The notes: a model not told the origin generated them from the sequence alone. A DNA stretch of 64,000 nucleotides from Gastrolobium villosum (GCA_032173675.1 JAVKPL010005867.1:124001-188000); one strand, 5' to 3'. Counted from the stretch's first letter, positions 10,401 to 22,554 are shown. Translations and numbers: made by a program.

Positions 10401-13400
10401 ATCTGTTTTGTGCAATGGTGAATTTCATTTAAAATATATTTGTTGACATATATAGTCCCACATTGGTTGGATGAACAACTTGCTGTTGAAAGCCTCGCCT
10501 TCTCCCACTTTCTCTTGTGGAACTTCTTAGCAGGCCTGTTGCATTATCCACTTTTCAAGTCCAATGGGCTTTTGTGTGAAAGGTTTCTTAGCACAGGTAG
10601 GCTGGGCTATTGCAAATAATAATGGACAGGGGGCGTATATGATATATAAAGTAACTTTCTTGATAGGATATGTGTGTTTTTTCCTAGTGCTTTCTTGACT
10701 CTATATTATGGATGTGTCAGACAAACGTTGCTCTTAATGTAATAAGAAAGGATGATGTCTCTGCTGCAATATTTGCTCCCGGCTGGGTCTACGAGTCTAA
10801 GCAAGCACCAGATTTTGAGACTGCTCAGAATCGGTAATATTTAGCTACCAGTTTTACAGTAACAAATTAGAGTTATTAAATACCAAATTTTCCCTTTTCT
10901 CCAAATCACATGACACAAAATTCGAAACATTTTCTTGAATTTTCAATATGGGTTATGGTGGTGGATACCAATTTTATATGGTCTATTTTTATTTTTTTAT
11001 AAATATTAATGATGGAGATCAAACCTTGATGTAATTAATTCCATAATCATTGCCATACATTTGGCATTGCAGTTGGTGGGGTCTTGTGGAAAAATCATGG
11101 GGCATACTGCGAAAGTATCCTGGAGCACTACCATTCTACACAAATTTTGATCAGGTTAACAAGTTTAATTATTGTTACCATTTCAGAACGTTTCTTCCCT
11201 TTTCTTCTTGAGATTTTGTGTGTGTGGTGCATCTGTGAAGAAAAAAAAATTTCTTTTCTATTCTTGCTTTCTTGCTTTCTTGCTCTTTCTGATATGAATT
11301 AATGGTCCAATTCTAACATTTTGTGTGTGTGGTCCAGCCTGCGGATATTAATTGAATTTGACACGTTGAATTTGACATGATTTCTTTTTAATTTAATTTG
11401 GTAAAAGTGATTCTAAGAATAAAATGTGAATACCAAGAGGCAAATGTGGGTGTAATGGAAATTTTTACGGCATAAAAGAAGGAACTTCCATTATTCCTTT
11501 AGCTTAGTTGAATGCACAGAAAAATTTACTGGCTTTTAATGTCTATCTTATATAATTTGTTACCTCCTAAATGATTCTCTTTGGCAGCCTTACTGGTTTG
11601 TTAAACTCTTAACTGAAACAATGCAACTGGTCCATGAGGTTGATATGGGTTTGCATGTCTAACTTTATAAGCCAACGTTGTGGGAACATCTTACTTAGAG
11701 CATTTGAGACTTGAGAGTAGTATCTATCCCTCGGTTTGTCAGTGGTTAGATATTAGGCCTAGCCCCCCCCTTTGTTTCAAGACATTCTTTATATGTAATT
11801 CACTCAATACAATCTATATGAGATGCTTCACATTCTTTTTATGGTTTGCTGATACTATTTTTTTAACTAGATCATCATGGAGAAGCAATACACTTTAGAT
11901 CAGATACTTGTGTATCCTGATCTTTCAAATGTTGCCATTCTTTGTTACTTTCAGGGACGCGGTTATCATATTTCAGTTGACGGAGACAAAGTATCAGATG
12001 CTACTTGGTCCAACATTTTTTCCCAAGGCATTCAGGTATGCACCTGATAAAGACTCTTTCTATTGTTGGCTTAATCATTTACGATATTGATAGGTTCCCA
12101 GAAAAGATTCTATACGTACCATCTTTCGAAATCTTCTTTGTCATTCCTGAGATGAAGGGCTGGTTTTAAGTAACATCATTTAATAAATCTGGAATGACAA
12201 GTTAAATATTGTGATCATTTGAGAAACACTAATATTTATCCCAAATCTCCAATTTCATTGTCAATATTACTTTTCTTGTGCAATGGATGATTCAATGACA
12301 AACTTGTTTTCCTTTAATCATAACTATACAATATATCATAGCCATGTCTGTTAATCATGAGGCCTTCATTGATTATACTGTTTTAGTGATACTGGTTTTT
12401 AAGAGTTTAATTATATCCTAAATCATATACTTGTGTGCAGCCAATCCTTGACTTTGCTGATTCTACAACAAATTCTATTCAACTTCTTGTGGAGTAAGTC
12501 TGATATATAGATTCATTGCAGAAAATTCATTGTAGGTTCTTTCTTTCTTTATTGAATTTGGAAGGCCTATCTTGGTGACCTGAGAATAGAAATATGATCA
12601 GTTATTATATATTGCTTCAATTCTGTGGCCATCCGTTGGAACTTCTTTATTAGAGTTTGATGGCTGACCTGATACTGTGCAAACCCTTCTCACATTATTA
12701 TATATTTTTTGTTTTTTGTAATATTACAACCTTTCATGATTTTGATTGCCTCCTTTCTTTTCTATTCTTCTATTTTAAATCAAGGTATTAAATTACTACA
12801 TTTCAGAGCTAGTTCTGACAAGATCTCAAGTATTTGTTGTGTTGCTTATGAAATGTAGCTTGAAGGAAGAATCATATAGTGGAGGGGGAAACATTACATT
12901 CAAAGGTTCTCTTGAAGGGGATACTTACTTCAAGAGGAGTATCTTTCAAGGAGACTTTATTCTAAGCGAGTTGCCTATCCACTTCAATTATTCTGTAAGC
13001 TATCACCTCTATCAAAATTGCTGAAAAACCTGCACATCAATCTATCCTCAAGTTTGAAGTATGATGAGGAGGTTGCATGCCCATCTCTAACATGCCTCTT
13101 ATCCAAGACTTGGGCTTGAAGCATGAACAATATATAGACCCACCTACCTTGTGTTAAAATTCAACCTTTTTTTTTTTTTTGAGAAACGGGGGTGACAAGA
13201 TCAAACTTTAGACTTCTTGGTTGTGAAGGCTCTAATACCATGTCATAACCCATGAATCAACCCTCTCAAAAGCTTAAGTTTTTATGTGAAGGCATGAATG
13301 GTTTTATACTTTTTTATCCATTATCACCATCCTCATCTAACCTGAAATAGCTGTCAATACAGCAGTCTAACTAGAAATTTAATAAAACTTAGTTTATCTT

Positions 13401-14307
13401 TCTTAGGGAACTGTATCTAGTTACTTGAGAGAAGGGAAATGGGGTATCTTTCCTTGACCAACGGTATAATGCATATTTAGACAATTTCACGAAAATTATA
13501 TACAACTTGATATTCTTATCAGAGCCCTCTTTTCTTAATCTAGTTCACACCTGAAATCCGTGACAATTGCAGGTGAAATCTGATAGCAATTCTTCATTGG
13601 GACTAGTACTTGAGTTCACTACCACTATCAATGAAAGAATGTCTATACTACTCACATCTCAGGGAATGAATCATCTCTCAAGCAGATTTAGCAAAGTAGT
13701 CCCAACAAGCGAACACAAGGGGAATGCCCCTGGATGGGTTATACACGAAGGCACAATTGAAATGAATGGATACATTTTGACAGAAATCCATGCTTTGTGC
13801 TATAGATCAGATGCTCCTTTCAATGAACTGAGGCTGAAAGCCAGACCATACGGCAGTGATCATACTTTGGCTTCTCCAACAGGTTATTTTGCGGTTCTTG
13901 GTCATATCACAATCAAGACTTCTGACTATAAGCCAGATTTTCCTGTGTCAACTTCCTGGTTAGTTGCTGGTGACTACATCAATTGGAAATCAGGTCCTCA
14001 GGATTCAAAGATCCTTGATGTTAAAATTTCTTGGAAACTGAAAGAAGGAAAGAATCTTGCATTTCCACACTATAACGTGTATGTGGTGAAACTATCAAAA
14101 CAAGCAGATATTAATCCAAGCACAACATTAGAACATGTGCAGGAGTACCTTGGAGTAGCACAAGTAAATTGCTTTTATGTTTCTGACCTCGAAGTTCCTC
14201 CTAGCACTTCTAGTCTCAAATTTATCATACAAGTGTGCAGTTTTGATGGGACAAATCAGAATTTGCCCGAGTCTCCTTATTATCAATTGGAGGTAGAAGC
14301 TCCCTAA
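7425..14307 (+). CDS. ENGASE85A: Cytosolic endo-beta-N-acetylglucosaminidase (GH85)
   Basis: Predicted 681-aa enzyme that cleaves the chitobiose core of free or protein-bound N-glycans, releasing glycans with a single reducing-end GlcNAc. Plant members act in the cytosol, and no signal peptide is visible here. The 11 exons are 7425-7802, 8331-8468, 9410-9519, 9913-10024, 10123-10230, 10721-10833, 11073-11154, 11955-12035, 12441-12493, 12859-12994 and 13573-14307. All junctions are GT-AG and the frame stays open. Recognisable GH85 blocks are YFESFHYPFN, LVCHDMAGGY, LPPPCWTNTAHRHGVKVLGT, LGFDGWL followed by MNME, IFAPGWVYE and WWGLVEKSWGIL. The NxE catalytic pair (Asn and Glu of MNME) opens exon 3 just after a splice site. 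The C-terminal 245 aa, a beta-rich accessory region, are one exon. Length matches Arabidopsis ENGase (about 680 aa). The ATG at 7425 fits that N-terminus; a second ATG lies 8 codons downstream (7449). Introns 2, 3, 5 and 10 contain transposon insertions. Confidence 0.95.
8545..8723 (-). repeat. AATCGATT-element, half copy in ENGase intron 2
   Basis: Shares TTTAATCGATTAAAT palindromes, a TTGGTAGATAGTTT..CAA block and an end reading GAGGGACAAAAGGGT with the complete element at 23105-23497. Only one terminal half is present. It directly precedes the SINE pair. Confidence 0.7.
8770..8917 (+). mobile_element. tRNA-derived SINE (Au-like), copy 1
   Basis: The sequence has an Au-SINE-like run: a tRNA-like head, box-B-like GGTCACGGATTCGAATTC, then AACAGCCTCTTTGCA and a T-rich 3' end. 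It is flanked by ATTATATCTAAGTTGATA at 8752-8769 and 8918-8935, a perfect 18-bp direct repeat. It lies inside ENGase intron 2. Confidence 0.8.
8936..9090 (+). mobile_element. tRNA-derived SINE (Au-like), copy 2
   Basis: The head reads GGCTTGGCTCAGCGGTAAGC (box A-like), followed by TCGCGGGTTCAAATC (box B-like), CAGCCTCTCTGCA and an AGGGGAAAGG body. It is flanked by the same 18-bp site as copy 1 (8918-8935 and 9091-9108). The two SINEs differ clearly in sequence, so this is not a recent tandem duplication of one insert. Confidence 0.8.
9527..9826 (+). mobile_element. TRIM-like short LTR with PBS-like site
   Basis: Starts TGTTGAGATATTCAAGTGTG, contains GAGTCCCACATTG and a TATATAAGTGG promoter-like stretch, and has GGTTTTGGGTTGAGATG as its 3' end. 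That end occurs twice (about 9623-9641 and 9798-9814). The second is followed by TGGTGTCGGCCC, which resembles a tRNA-Met primer-binding site. It matches, inverted, the copy at 57491-57602. It begins 8 bases after the exon 3 donor site of ENGase. Confidence 0.55.
9673..9778 (+). repeat. Perfect 53-bp tandem duplication
   Basis: A unit beginning ATGGTGATGCACTTAAAGAG is repeated head to tail at 9673 and 9726 with no difference seen. It lies within ENGase intron 3, inside the TRIM-like insertion, and looks recent. Confidence 0.85.
10441..10640 (+). mobile_element. TRIM-like LTR relic in ENGase intron 5
   Basis: Starts TGTTGACATATATAGTCCCACATTGG, closely like the 5' end of the TRIM-like LTR at 30154 (-). 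The downstream part contains a GGGCTTTTGTGTGAAAGG block. The right end is not defined; 10640 is an estimate. Confidence 0.4.
13229..13350 (-). mobile_element. TRIM-like LTR plus PBS in ENGase intron 10
   Basis: On the minus strand an LTR-like end ..GACA at 13241 is followed by TGGTATTAGAGCC (13229-13240), close to the initiator-tRNA-Met primer-binding site of plant LTR elements. The flanking 'gtgaaggctctaatacca' arrangement parallels 30022-30035. The outer LTR boundary is estimated. Confidence 0.45.
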
Positions 14308-14553
14308 TTTGTCATTTAGAATGCAACACTAGTTCCTCCTATTAAGGAAGTATCCATCATAGATATTGATTTGGATTCTATACGCTATGCTTATGCTACA
14401 TAGAGGAATAAAACTGAGCATATTTTGCTGCTTCTTTAGTTCATACTTTCTGTATAATTAACAGGGCCTAATAAGTCGCTTGAGATCATTCAGATCCTAT
14501 GGAACTGTAAACAAAGTGCTTGTTCATTTTGTTTATTTATTTTGTTTTATTTA

Positions 14554-14668
14554 TTAGGAAAAGTATTGTGTTTGTAGATTCGTTTTTATTTTTTTTTGTG
14601 CGGGCCCACAAGATGTTGTGTGTGTAGGAAATTTCGTAAGGTCATATTAAATGAGAGATGATAAACCT
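14554..14668 (+). mobile_element. Family A MITE, truncated copy 4
   Basis: Retains TAGGAAAAGTATTGTG, GCGGGCCCACAA, TGTGTGTAGGAAATTT and the end AGATGATAAACC of family A. The left terminus is missing and no target duplication is seen. It lies 250 bp downstream of the ENGase stop. Confidence 0.6.
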
Positions 14669-17573
14669 TATATTTGTAGATTTAGTCTGAAAGCATAGCG
14701 CGTTTTTTGTGATAAAAAGCACTAGTATCCTACAACCTTAAATTGTCCAATGTAGTATGCCACACACGTCTAAACTTAGGGGACTGAATTAACAATGGTT
14801 TTCCAAAGACTTGGAAACAGTAACTGTGAAGGTTCAATGCTCCAAGCTATTCAATTTTAAATATTTGAAGTTACAGCAAAACGGCTTTGTTCGTGTAAAC
14901 ATGGCGGCGGGCAAGAATTATTGTAGATATGCATAGCTTCTAGTTCAATATAGCGTAGCCCTTTTTTTGTGTGTGTGTGTGCATGATGTCCATTTGTTTG
15001 GTATTGAAGCAAAGTGCAATAAAATCTTACTTTGACTTAAATAAGTGAAAGAAAGAAGAAAGTCAAAGAGAAGTGAACTGAAGAGGGGATGGGTTAGTGA
15101 CTTAGTGGCATCTGAATTCCAAAACAAAACTTCTTTTGGGAGTATTGTCCTCGAGCCCTCAAAACAGAAATGAGGTTCCCACTATCACTTTCTTTGTCTC
15201 CACAAAGAGGAAGTACTTCAGATTGATAGATATTTGTCATGTGAAGTATTTTAACTTAGTGAAAAGTGTATATTATTTTAAATAAAAAAAAGTTGTTTTT
15301 TTAAGTGAAAGAAAGAGATAAATCATGGAAGAGAGAGACTGAACAAAAAAATAAAGGTACAGGTATCACATCTTAAAAGTAGATACATCCTTCCTAACTT
15401 ATTATTGATGTTCTATTCAACTTCTGTCATACTTAATTCAGCATCTTTTAACTCCCTACAATTTTGTCGATCTAATCCCATGAATGTTTTAAATTAAAAG
15501 AGCAAAACAAAGTGAAGTACCACTGCAATTTTTGCATTGTGAGGCTTCCTGCAATTTACCACCACATCATGAAATGAAAGAGCAAATAGACTAGTATAAA
15601 ACCACTGGCGCTTAACTTGTCTCAGCCAAAATAACTCGTAGTTGCTCAATCATTGAACCACTGTGTATACTCTCTTTTTTATCAAATAATAGTTGATTTA
15701 GCCATTCAGGGGCAGTTCGAATTTCTCTTTTGTCCTCTTTTTTTCTTTCCCTACTTTTGGAATTTAAAGTTATTGTCAGCTTCCACGGTGCCTACGATTT
15801 CTGGTGTTAATTGTGGTCACAACTTTACCTAAATTGTACGGAAAAATTAAGGGAAGGTGAGAGCTAAATTATATTCTAAGAAACAAATCTAAAGCCATTG
15901 CATGTCGTACATCTTCTTTATTCGTGCAACTCGCATTTTCACTCGTCAATTAGCACTTTCAAACGAATCAAAAGCCATTGTATTTTTGGAAGACCAAAAG
16001 TTAAGTCAATCAATATGCAAATTAAAACATTGTCCAAATAAACTCTAAAAAAATTCTTTGGGGCAAATAAACTCTGGAATTCTTCTCTCACAGAAACTAG
16101 GGAGATTAGTCTCACCCTTCCTCTATGATAGTAGTTTAATGCTCTCTTTGATTTAATAAAAACTAACCTTACAGCCATACTCCTAGAACAAGGTGTCTAG
16201 AGGAGAACGTGTAGGGATATACCATCTACTAAAAAAAAAAAAAAAACTCATGCCATTACATAATTTTAATTTTTTTTGGAATATTTCTCACAAATTGAAT
16301 CGTTGAAATTAAACTTGATCTCTATCTTATAGACTCATGCCCCCAATATTTCACATTAAATCATTTTCTTATTATATATGGTATACTTTATAGTTTTTAG
16401 AAATGTCTAATTAATTATCTAAAAAACTAATTCAGAATATTGATATAGTAAATAGCATAACTCAGTAATTAAATCACTAAAGCATACCTGATTGGGCGAA
16501 GGTACGTGTCAATTAATACCTCCTCGTATGCTTTGAAATTCACTTTGGCATGAGATATCTGCATTTTTACAAAAATGATGATTTTCTAATGAAAACAAAA
16601 TAATGTTTAGTATCATATATGTATTAGAAGTGGTCACATTTTCCACTAATAGTAGCTCTGATGTTTCACTCTCAAGCATTTACTAGGCTAGCAATGGTAG
16701 GATAGGAAATAGGATGACCATACGGCTAGATACAGACAACATTGGACAAAACCAAGGAGGATTCGGTAAGGGTGAACGAAGATAATAAGCTTTCAAGTTT
16801 GACTTGAAAATGCTTCCACACTTAACAAACAAGAAAAATGCTTCCACAATAAACAAAAGCTGAGAGAGGAATCTTTAAGCCAGTTTTTTGACCTACTTTT
16901 GTTTTTCTATGAATATTTAAACCACAGCCGGTTGTTACCCTTTTGACGTTTTTTGTTTTATAATTTATGCTTTGTGATTTCGAAAAAAAAAAAAAAAAAC
17001 TTTTTGGAGGAATGGATTTTAAGAAAAATTATCTCTATAGTATAGTTCACATAATGTATCTGCACTTCCCATAAATTGAGCACTTTCTTGTACAAACCCC
17101 CACGTGATCCAGCTAGAGCCTAGAAGAAGTTGATTCGAATGAGTGATTACACCTGCAGCTGATTTTAATATTTTATATATTAAGATAAGAAGATAGTAAT
17201 TTGTAACTTGTAAAGTAATGGACAGCTGAGACATTCAAGTGAAAGTGAAAAACATAGAATATGTGATAACTTTCGGAAAAAGCGTGGACTTTTTTTACTT
17301 AAAGTAACATGGATAGAAGAGAGACATAAAGAAACTTAAGAATATACGGGAAAAAAAAATGTAACTGGTTCCATATCATCATAACAATTTGATATGAGTA
17401 TAAAATATATATTATTTCATGTTAAATCTTTAGTATACTATATAGGCAACTATATACTTAACCTGAAGTTAGAGATAAGTATATCTAATTTATTAGTTAT
17501 GTAGTTCAATGTACGTTGCCTCTTCTCCCGCAATCTAGAGTTCATGGCAAAATAAAAAAATAAATAGATGAAA

Positions 17574-17574
<1 letters not shown>
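14669..17574. other. Gene-free AT-rich stretch
   Basis: No coding region, tRNA or clear transposon is supported. The small open frames (14945-15127, 15939-16178 and 17019-17234, minus strand) have no recognisable motif. A (GT)n-like run occurs near 14968, and A-runs near 16230 and 16985. Confidence 0.4.

Positions 17575-17629
<55 letters not shown>
17575..17629. repeat. (TA)n microsatellite
   Basis: About 55 bases of uninterrupted TA dinucleotide. Confidence 0.95.
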
Positions 17630-17635
<6 letters not shown>

Positions 17636-20266
17636 GACCACTCTGTTCAACTTGCATTTTTTTTTTATCTTAACCCCAAATAATTAACATAGTTCACATT
17701 TGAATATATGACGGCGTGTTTATGTACGACGTGCTAGTCTATAGGTAAATTATTATTATTATTATTATTTACTAATAAACCACATAATAATGCCTTTTAC
17801 TCCGAAACGAACCATTAACTCCTTAAGATTAAATTGTTATATTGTTTGTATTGAGTTTCTCTTTCACAATTATCCCAAATGCATGTGAGGAATTTATCAA
17901 ATGCAAAACATAGAATATTAATTTATCTCAAATTGTTATATTTTTTCTCAAATGCAAAGCAATATTTTAATTTTTCTCTGTATACGAAAATTAATTTATC
18001 TGTCCCTATTACTTGAATTAAATTTGAGTGCTACATTCAGAGCTTTGACGTTGGATATATTCTAACTTACTAAAAATAAAACAATAGGATATATTCTTAG
18101 CATAAAAAAAAAAAAAAAAAGGATACCTATTAATGAAGTTCACACACTAACGGTGAGAAGGACGTAAGAATAACAACCACCTTAATTAGTTCTTCGACGA
18201 ACAGAAGGAATCCAAATTCCCAAGAAGCAATATGAAAGAGTCCAAACTGTACATATTTATAAGACTGCGAGTGAGCAAACATTTAATGGGAGAAAGTAAT
18301 ACATATACTTTGATTTTGAATCTTTGATAACTTGTCAGTTTTCTTTCATTTCCTTTTCATTATTTAATTTTCATATCCAATAGGTTTTCCTTTTCTTTTA
18401 ATTTTTAATTTTAGTATCACATTGTTCCTCTCTCCAACTTTAAAAAAAAACTTCGACATAAATATCCGAGTAATTAAATTTTCTTTGTTGTTCTCTCCAC
18501 GTTCATCATGTAGATTAGGTCAAATTCAATATTAATCTTCTTTTAAAACAAGAGCAAATTAATGTTTGTATGAGTCGTACCCAGAGAAAAAATATTGTTT
18601 TGCATTTGAGAAATCGGATTTACGTAAGTTTTATTTTTTTAGTTATTTAATTTCATTACAATTTGAATCAATTAAGTTATTTTAAGAAGTAAGTTAATAT
18701 GAAATAATCTTTACTATAAGAAAATCAATTCTTTAATCTTTTGTATTCTTAAGCAATCCTCAGGGTGTGTTTGGGAGTTTGGAGGAAAAGGGAAAGAAGT
18801 GGATCCAAAGGAGAAGGAGGGAAAAAAGTTAAAAATATGACAAGGGAGAAAAATAAAAATATAATTAGATGATTTTATAATTTTACCATTTTTTTAAAAA
18901 ATTAATATAATTATTATATTTTACAAATAAAAATAAAATTTTAATTATTTTTAAAAACTATTTATAGAATTTTCACATTCAAAAAATGATCCACATTATT
19001 ATATTTTCTCTTTCTAAAAATTATTTTTTTTTCTCTAAAATTATTTATTTCACGTTATAACTAAATTAAAATTATTATTAAGATATATAAGTAATTATTC
19101 TTTTCTCTAGAACCCTCCAAATTGGAGGAATTCGGTGAAAAAGGTATTCAAGGGTTTTATTAAAATCCTCACATGTGGTATATCTATAACTCCTAGGAGC
19201 TTGTCTTGTCACATAACAATTACGCAGGTAATCATGCGTAACTAGTTGCGTACTAAATATATACACAACTTACTCTATTAAAATGTTTTAAAATAATTAG
19301 CATTGATCTGATAATTTATATTTTTAATCGTTTTTTTTGCCATGCTTTAACATCAAGATTATGACTTTCATTTCGTTAATCACGTGAAAATGTCACTTCC
19401 CTAAATGTTGTTATGGCGAAACCAACATTGTATCAATAATTTTGATTACCACTACCCATTATTATATGATTCGGTATAAAAATTCCCAAATATATTTTTT
19501 CATATACAAAATGGGATATATATATTTCTCATTATAACTAAATTAAAATTTTTTTTTTATTATTATTTTGGCCAACAACAAAAAAAAAACTCCAGCACGC
19601 AAAACGAATCTCTATAACAATGACCCTTATGGTGTTATCTTTATAAAAATATATATAATTACAACTTGATATATATGTTATACACTACTTTTAAATTTTA
19701 TTGGTAACATAAAAAAAAAAAGGGTCAACAATGTTCATGATTTAAAATGTCTCTGCAGCTAGGGTTACAAGTTGAAAATAAAAAGCATCTATGTATATTT
19801 TACTTTATTACGTACTATTATCATGTAATAAGTTTTCAAATTTGATTCTTTTTGTATAATTTTTTTATTTATATTTTTAATTTTTAATTTTTGAAAATAA
19901 TAATTAAAGTGCTTAAATTTTAATAAATTAAAGAAATGTACATCCTATATATACAAATATATATTAACACAATGCCGTAAAAATATTATTCATTTATATC
20001 TTTATGAAAAATTGTATTCTTATTTTTGCAATAAGAATATTTAAATAAAGTTCCGTAAAATAATTTTTTTAGTAAAGTTGTGAGTTGTGAGACATGCCAT
20101 TAAAACGCAAGATTTTAAATCAAGCGATATAGTTTACCCATTCTCTATTTTATAATTCCTCATTTCCCTTGGATTTCTCGAAAGCCAACGCACTTGGTGG
20201 CCCGTTTCCTAAATAAAAAGAATATTCATATAATATTATAATTTATTTGGGAAAAGTTAAATTAAC
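17630..20266. other. Gene-free stretch, one family A fragment
   Basis: AT-rich and non-coding. About 19575-19620 contains GCACGCAAAACGAATCTCTATAACA from family A. A start reading GGGTGTGTTTGGGAGTTTGG near 18767 resembles a Harbinger-like terminus, but no partner end was found. Confidence 0.4.
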
Positions 20267-20435
20267 TTTTCTTAGTACTTGTTACTACCAAATCTTAACC
20301 GTTGATTTCCGTCAATCTAACGGTTATAATTTATTGCAAATTAATAATTAATTAATAAATATGATCCACAAATTACAACCGTTAGATTGACGGAAATCAA
20401 CGGTTAAGATTTGATAGTAACAAGTAGTAAGAAAA
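20267..20435. mobile_element. Inverted-repeat MITE, AACCGTTGATT family
   Basis: A 169-bp element made almost wholly of two arms of about 61 bp with only a few mismatches. The arms contain CTTGTTACTA, CAAATCTTAACCGTTGATTT and CCGTCAATCTAACGGTT. The centre is TTAATTAATTAA-like. The same arm core recurs at 48525-48758 and 50927-51141. A long hairpin transcript is possible. Confidence 0.8.
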
Positions 20436-21139
20436 AATAGATAGTAAGTATAACCTCTCTCTCAATTTATATATATTATTAGTATTATATTTTTATTTAT
20501 AAAATTAACATGCAATGCGTCAAAAAGTTTATAAATATATATAAGATACCACAGTGAACGGAGATTTTGCTCAGTATATGACGTCTTTACGGAATAATTA
20601 TCAAAATATAATTAAGATTGAGTTATAAAATTATTTTATAGAATAAAAAACAAATTTTAATAATTATAAATAAAAACATTTTATATAATTGTGCATGAAT
20701 AAAAATTCACTCAAATTTTAGTTGAATTTTATTTAATTTAATTTTAATTATTGAAATTAAAATAATAGTAATAAAGTATATTACTAATACGAAATCGATT
20801 CAGTTTATTTTTAATGTATTTCAAACATAAAAAGAAAAAGTAGCATCCTTCTTCATAAATGGAAAAAGGCGCAGTATCTCATCTCAGATACTAGTAACTA
20901 ACAATTAGCATTCATGGTTTGAAATCATATAAAACAAAGAATGGCATCGCTATTTAGAATCCCAAGGAAAACTGAAGTCACCAAAGGATTCCTGTTTAGC
21001 GAAGTGGTTAGAGTTCAACACTTATTCCTTGTATAGAGATGAAAATCCTTCGGTGAATACTTCTAGTGGGGAAAACAAAAATGTTTTGGTGTTTACTTGA
21101 AAATTTGTCTTTCTTTCTAGATCGTGTGATGATTATTCT
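20436..21139. other. Gene-free stretch
   Basis: AT-rich, with no gene or clear repeat seen. Confidence 0.35.
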
Positions 21140-21294
21140 ATATAATTATCAGAATGTTTGCCATTTTTTAAAAGGAAAAACTACTCTTATGTTGCATAAG
21201 AGTAGTTTTATCTCCAATAGACACATCGAAAATTGTGACACTCTTTTTTTCTTTTTTTTTATATAATTATCAGAATGTTTGCCATTTTTTAAAA
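21140..21294 (+). repeat. 34-bp direct repeats flanking a hairpin insert
   Basis: ATATAATTATCAGAATGTTT.. (34 bp in all) occurs at 21140-21173 and identically at 21261-21294. The 87 bases between contain a perfect hairpin at 21176-21208 (15-bp arms around TTG, core CTACTCTTATG) and end in a T-rich tract. It could be a retroposed insert with a long target duplication, or a local duplication. Confidence 0.75.
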
Positions 21295-21570
21295 CAACCA
21301 CCGACCCTAACACCTTAATTATATCTTTAACACTGATTCAGAAAAGATTATATTACTTCACCAGTACTTAATGATCACATGCTAGAGTTGACCCTAGAAA
21401 TCCCTTCTTATGTCCTAACTTCACAAATAGAGAAAAAAGAAAAAGAAAAAGAAAAGCAGAGAACTTTTCATACTTCATAGATATCTGAATGGAAGAAGAA
21501 AGTTCGTCTAAAAAAATGGGAGGGGAAAATGGGCTAAGAACCCAAAGCATGTGATGTGAGGAATTCTCAT

Positions 21571-22554
21571 TCAAGAAACCATGTCATGTCCAAAAATGCT
21601 CTCTCTCTTGAGAGAGTCATGAATTACATTGCTAGAAGTGCCATAGTTGAGGTATTGAGGGATGTCACTTTGGAGAAAGTAAGATTTCTGATCAGGGTAA
21701 ATTTCTGGGGTTGGTATCACTGGTACTTCATATTGCATCGGGATGCATAGTAACTCTGCTTGAGCAACTGCAAGTTGCATTTGAAGCTCAGAAACCTGAT
21801 TTTGCAAGAAGGATATAGCTCCAACACAACCATAAACTGGGTCACGGACTCTTGCATTTGCCTCATACACTAAACTGCTCACTGCATCTGCTCTCTGATG
21901 AACCGGAAGTTCCTGAATCATTGTATAAGAAATAACCATTTAATTTAGACCCAAAATGTACCGGGGAAAGTTATATTTACAAACTTTTTTTTTTTACAAA
22001 CTCTTACGAATTACGTTATATTCTCCCAGCAAAAAAAAAAAAAATTTTGCAAACTACTAATGTTCTATAACATAAAGAATATAGTGTAATTTGTAACAAG
22101 TTATATTTACAAACTTTTTTGTTTACAAACTCTTATAAACTACATGATATATTCACCGGTCGTGATTAGCGTAATTTAAAAAAAAAAAAATTGTAAAAGT
22201 ATCCTCTTCATGAAAAGATATGAAGGCCCTTGAATTCAAATCCCAAAAAGTTCTCTTTTTTTTCTCCTTTTTCTTACATTAGTAAGAATATCTGCCCCTT
22301 TAATTTGAAAATGAAAAAATTCAAAAAAGCTTTTTTTTTGTCCCAATGTACTGATAAAAAAGATAAGAAAGAAAAGAAAGAGTAGGTGATATATATACCT
22401 GCAACATTTTGCTAACGTTGCTAGCTCCAAAAACCTTGTGAACTATAGCGAACTTTTGGGGTTCATCAGAAGGGAAATAAGGAGCAAAGGTGCAATCTTT
22501 TGTGCATCGGCGTCTCAGCAGCTTGCATGAGGCACACGGGGAATTCCCAACCAT
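21571..22554 (-). CDS. LBD12: LOB-domain transcription factor, LBD12/LBD4-like
   Basis: Predicted 166-aa plant-specific nuclear DNA-binding protein of class I LBD/ASL type. Family members act at organ boundaries and in meristem or vascular patterning; the specific role here is inferred. There are two exons, 22399-22554 and 21571-21912, with GT-AG sites and an intron in the position usual for LBD genes, after KMLQ. The C block is complete (CASCKLLRRRCTKDC, the CX2CX6CX3C zinc-binding motif, residues 8-22). The GAS block is FAIVHKVFGASNVSKMLQ followed by ELPVHQRADAVSSLVYEANARVRDPVYGC. A leucine-zipper-like coiled segment (ISFLQNQVSELQMQLAVAQAEL) follows, then a short C-terminal tail. Sequence is closest to LBD12 among the members I can recall, but LBD3 or LBD4 cannot be excluded. 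The 486-bp intron holds copies of the GTTTACAAACTTTTTT MITE family. Confidence 0.92.
21964..22190. mobile_element. Family D MITE copies in LBD intron
   Basis: Two adjacent partial copies contain TTATATTTACAAACTTTTTT, ACAAACTCTTA(C/T)(G/A)AA and a TATAGTGTAATTTGTAA block. They are related to the intact copy at 34507-34644. Both lie within the intron of the LBD gene. Boundaries are unclear. Confidence 0.5.

Noticed and set aside
17575..17629. CRISPR-like or centromeric repeat
   Set aside because: All regular repeats in the window are dinucleotide microsatellites or short duplications; there is no spacer-repeat array.
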